From NCBI GenBank assembly GCA_018401645.1, contig JAGYKK010000008.1, positions 1 through 64,000 on the forward strand: DNA of 64,000 nucleotides, given 5' to 3'. The notes under the pieces were generated by a model. It was not told where the DNA came from, made no database searches, and saw nothing but the letters and a program-made list of their open reading frames with translations. This DNA comes from Mycobacterium sp. Its GTDB lineage: Bacteria > Actinomycetota > Actinomycetes > Mycobacteriales > Mycobacteriaceae. The stretch's first letter is position 1. Each line of letters opens with the position of its first letter. This document shows positions 61,832-64,000 of the stretch, one piece after another. Made by a program: the position numbers and the translations under genes.

Positions 61832-62962
61832 TCAGTTCGTCTGCAACAGGGCCAACGGTCCGAGCGTGATCAACGCGCCCACCGCCACCGCGATCAGGGT
61901 GCTCCCGATGTCCTCGGTCTTTCGAACCAGTCGCACCGCCACCACCAGGCCCAGGATGACCAGTACCGAAAGCACCAGGGCCACAATGTTGTTCCACCGC
62001 CACAACTGATCGAAGGCAATGAAAAGCCCGGCTCCGAGGACGACGGCTAACACCGACTGCAAGACCGCCACCAACCCATGCCGTAGCGAGGTCAACCGGT
62101 CCTCGCGGGGCCGGGATCGCGGCGCGGGCGCCTCGGTGGGGCCGGCGATGTCGTCGAGATCGTTGAGACCGCGACGGGCGAGGTCGTCGGCGATAGTCTC
62201 ACCGCTGAATAGCGCACCCTGGGAGGACCGCAGATAGGAGCGCAACTCCTCGACGTCATCGGTCTGCTCATCGATGAGATTGGCAAGGTCAACGGAGTCA
62301 TCGACCGGATCGAAGGTCATCTGCTCGGCCCCCGACGGCCGGCGCAGGACGCGGGGATCGTGGCTCAGTTCGGGCGCGCGCTCCAGGCTCGGTAGCGGTT
62401 CACTGGAGAGCGGAGGCGCCGACTCCACCATGGCGGCGGAACCGGTGTAGTCGCTTTGGCCGGTGTAGTCGGGGTAGTCGGCGTAATCGACGTCGACGGG
62501 GTCCTCCACGTCGACGGGGTCCTCCACGTCAGCGGGGTCCTCGACGTAGACGGGGGACACGGGCTCGGCGTAGACGGGATAGATCACCACGGTCTCGGCG
62601 GACGACGAGACGCCGTCAAACTTCCACTCCTCAACTTCGGCTTCAGCGACCGTCTCCTCGACAGTCCACTCCGCGACTTCCACCTCAGCGACCGTCTCCT
62701 CGACAGTCCACTCCGCGACTTCCACCTCAGCGACCGTCTCCTCGACCGCCGGGTCGGCGACTTCCACCTCAGCGACCGTCTCCTCGACCGCCGGGTCGAC
62801 GATGACCGGAATCTCGCCGGTGAGTTCCGCGACACTGACGGCGCGGTCGTTGCCGCGGCGCCGCCGCCGGCGGCCGCTGACCGGCGGCGCACCGATGGTG
62901 CCGTTGCGGGCCAGTAACTCCGCCACCGTGATCGGCCGGGTGCTGTCCTGCGACGGGCTCAT
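61832..62962 (-). CDS. Membrane protein with acidic repeat region, 376 aa
   Basis: The N-terminus ITVAELLARNGTIGAPP and SVAELTGEIPV is conserved in this position (Rv0497). Next comes a strongly acidic repeat region (VEETVAEVEVA units and EDPVDVEDPVD), then DLANLIDEQTDDVEELRSYL, and a C-terminal block of three to four membrane helices (VLQSVLAVVLGAGLFIAF; NIVALVLSVLVILGLVVAV; LIAVAVGALITLGPLALL). The repeat makes it longer than I expect for the family. It overlaps ppx by 4 bases and is followed 8 bases later by the isomerase-like gene. Function unknown. Confidence 0.88.
   Translation of the reverse strand: MSPSQDSTRPITVAELLARNGTIGAPPVSGRRRRRRGNDRAVSVAELTGEIPVIVDPAVEETVAEVEVADPAVEETVAEVEVAEWTVEETVAEVEVAEWTVEETVAEAEVEEWKFDGVSSSAETVVIYPVYAEPVSPVYVEDPADVEDPVDVEDPVDVDYADYPDYTGQSDYTGSAAMVESAPPLSSEPLPSLERAPELSHDPRVLRRPSGAEQMTFDPVDDSVDLANLIDEQTDDVEELRSYLRSSQGALFSGETIADDLARRGLNDLDDIAGPTEAPAPRSRPREDRLTSLRHGLVAVLQSVLAVVLGAGLFIAFDQLWRWNNIVALVLSVLVILGLVVAVRLVRKTEDIGSTLIAVAVGALITLGPLALLQTN
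62641..62796 (-). repeat. 42-base tandem repeat in the membrane protein
   Basis: CAGCGACCGTCTCCTCGAC recurs with a 42-base period four times, encoding a 14-residue unit VEETVAEVEVA plus (D/E)(P/W)(A/T). Copies are near-identical, a sign of recent expansion. Confidence 0.9.
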
Positions 62963-63969
62963 GATTTCTCGCCTCTCGATGGGCCGGTCACAAGCCGATC
63001 GGGGTGCCGGTTCGCGGGATCACCGCCGGGGAAGGCAGTACCGTCGGCCTCGCGGTCGAGTCGGCGCAGGATGACGCCCTCGCGCAGGGCCCAGGGACAA
63101 ATGTCAACCGATTCCAATGACATAGCTCGCATGCTCGCTTCGGCAACCAGCGCGCCTGCCACGATCTGTGGCGCCCGCTCGGCGCTCACCCCTTCCAATT
63201 CGGCACGATCTGCAGCCGTCATTCTAGAGATGAAGGCAATGAGTTGCCGCAAACCGTTGGCGGTGAGGGTCCGCTTGGCCCGCGGGCCGTCGGCCGACGG
63301 CGCGGCGCCGGTGAGACGGGCCAGCGAGCGGAACGTCTTTGAGCTACCCACCGCAAGGTCGGGAGCCCCAGCGCGCAGGACCGTCTTAGCGGACTGGGTC
63401 AGTTCGGTATCGAGCCAGTCGCGCAGCATCGCCACCCGCCGCCGTCCGGGCGGGTCGTCGGGCAGCCACTCCCGGGTAAGCCGGCCGGCTCCCAGCGGCA
63501 GCGACAGGGCGACGTCAGGTGCCTCGTCGACCCCGGTGGACAGCTCCAGCGACCCGCCGCCGATGTCGAGGTTGATGATGCGGCCGGCACTCCAGCCATA
63601 CCAGCGCCGCACAGCCAGGAACGTCAACCGTGACTCATCCACACCGGTGAGCGCCCGCAGGTCCACACCGGTCTGCGACCGCACCCGGGCCAGCACCTCG
63701 TCGGAATTCTTCGCGTCCCGTACCGCTGACGTGGCGAACGCCATCAACTCGGCGCAACCCGAACTCGCCGCGATCTTGGCGAACTCGTCGACGGTGTCGA
63801 CCAGCTTGTCGGCGCCACGCCGGGTGAGTCGGCCGGAATCGTCAATCGACTCGGCAAGTCGTAGGGCGGCCTTCGTCGAACTCATCGGGGTCGGATGCCC
63901 GCCACGGTGCGCATCCACCACGAGCAGGTGAACCGTGTTACTGCCCACGTCGAGAACGCCCAATCGCAC
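62959..63969 (-). CDS. ppx: Exopolyphosphatase/Ppx-GppA family phosphatase
   Basis: An ASKHA-fold phosphatase, 336 residues. VLDVGSNTVHLLVVDAH is the first phosphate loop, FATSAVRDAKNSDEVL and NLDIGGGSLELSTG the second. It hydrolyses polyphosphate or guanosine pentaphosphate; the short form lacking C-terminal HD domains corresponds to Rv0496 (Ppx1). The GTG start at 63969 follows the usual family start (RLGVLDVGSN). Overlaps the downstream membrane protein by 4 bases. Confidence 0.95.
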   Translation of the reverse strand: MRLGVLDVGSNTVHLLVVDAHRGGHPTPMSSTKAALRLAESIDDSGRLTRRGADKLVDTVDEFAKIAASSGCAELMAFATSAVRDAKNSDEVLARVRSQTGVDLRALTGVDESRLTFLAVRRWYGWSAGRIINLDIGGGSLELSTGVDEAPDVALSLPLGAGRLTREWLPDDPPGRRRVAMLRDWLDTELTQSAKTVLRAGAPDLAVGSSKTFRSLARLTGAAPSADGPRAKRTLTANGLRQLIAFISRMTAADRAELEGVSAERAPQIVAGALVAEASMRAMSLESVDICPWALREGVILRRLDREADGTAFPGGDPANRHPDRLVTGPSRGEKS

Positions 63970-64000
63970 CCGTTCAACCTAGCTGGAACCGACACCATCG

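Overview
The window is high-GC DNA from a member of the Mycobacteriaceae. The evidence is the menaquinone genes (menJ, menG, menD, menC, menB, menE, menA), the haem operon hemA-hemC-hemD-hemB with hemL, the resX-ccdA-resB-ccsA cytochrome c maturation operon, fadD8, bpoC, a cyclopropane-synthase-like methyltransferase and the 33-residue ribosomal protein bS22. From about 4.4 kb to the end, the gene order follows, as I remember it, the M. tuberculosis block Rv0566c to Rv0496 read backwards, with local gains and losses. It looks like a non-tuberculous mycobacterium. Locus equivalents are from memory, not from a search.

Layout. 0-4.4 kb: a cold-shock gene with a clear terminator, a DUF5994-like gene, a repeat-rich hydrophobic secreted protein and a poorly interpretable stretch. 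4.4-11.4 kb: tRNA-Tyr, yajQ, a Baeyer-Villiger-type monooxygenase, gpsA, two secreted proteins of unknown function, htpX and the prenyl synthase grcC1. 11.4-28.5 kb: a menaquinone region. On the minus strand an MFS exporter and an acyl-CoA ligase lead into menC-bpoC-menD-DUF3592-menG; on the plus strand are fadD8, a HAD hydrolase, menB, an SDR and a glyoxalase, then menE. A pitA phosphate-transport unit flanked by two DUF3349 genes lies between. 28.5-36 kb: a two-component system, a methyltransferase, a nitronate-monooxygenase-like gene, menA, a DUF4229 gene and a ThrE-type exporter. 36-42 kb: ccsA, resB, ccdA, resX, a phosphoglycerate-mutase-like gene and hemL, all coupled by 4-base overlaps. 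42-48 kb: an Fbp-type iron ABC transporter behind an iron-box-like operator, and a copper-type P-ATPase behind a G/C palindrome. 48-55 kb: small membrane proteins and hemB-hemD-hemC-hemA. 55-64 kb: serB1, a MaoC-like dehydratase, an acyltransferase, galE2, bS22, a BldC-like regulator, proC, a thioesterase, a sugar-isomerase-like gene, a repeat-bearing membrane protein and ppx.

The dominant oddity is sequence quality. Small indels and substitutions are packed into patches (about 2.75-5.6, 11.8-16.85, 22.5-27.8, 32.7-35.6, 40.6-46.8 and 49.5-50.6 kb), with a few isolated hits elsewhere. Patch edges fall in the middle of genes, both strands are affected, and essential genes (menA, menB, menD, menE, menG, hemL, hemB, tRNA-Tyr) are hit, while genes between patches are clean. 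I read this as local consensus error rather than gene decay. Broken genes are annotated over their inferred full extent, usually fixed by the 1- to 4-base stop/start overlaps that survive.

No clearly new multi-gene system is visible. The best leads are regulatory: a copper promoter embedded in the end of the preceding gene, an iron operator before the Fbp operon, a 21-base divergent promoter between grcC1 and menJ, and a 12-codon ORF overlapping the hemA start. The accessory MFS/acyl-CoA-ligase pair coupled to menC is the best metabolic lead.
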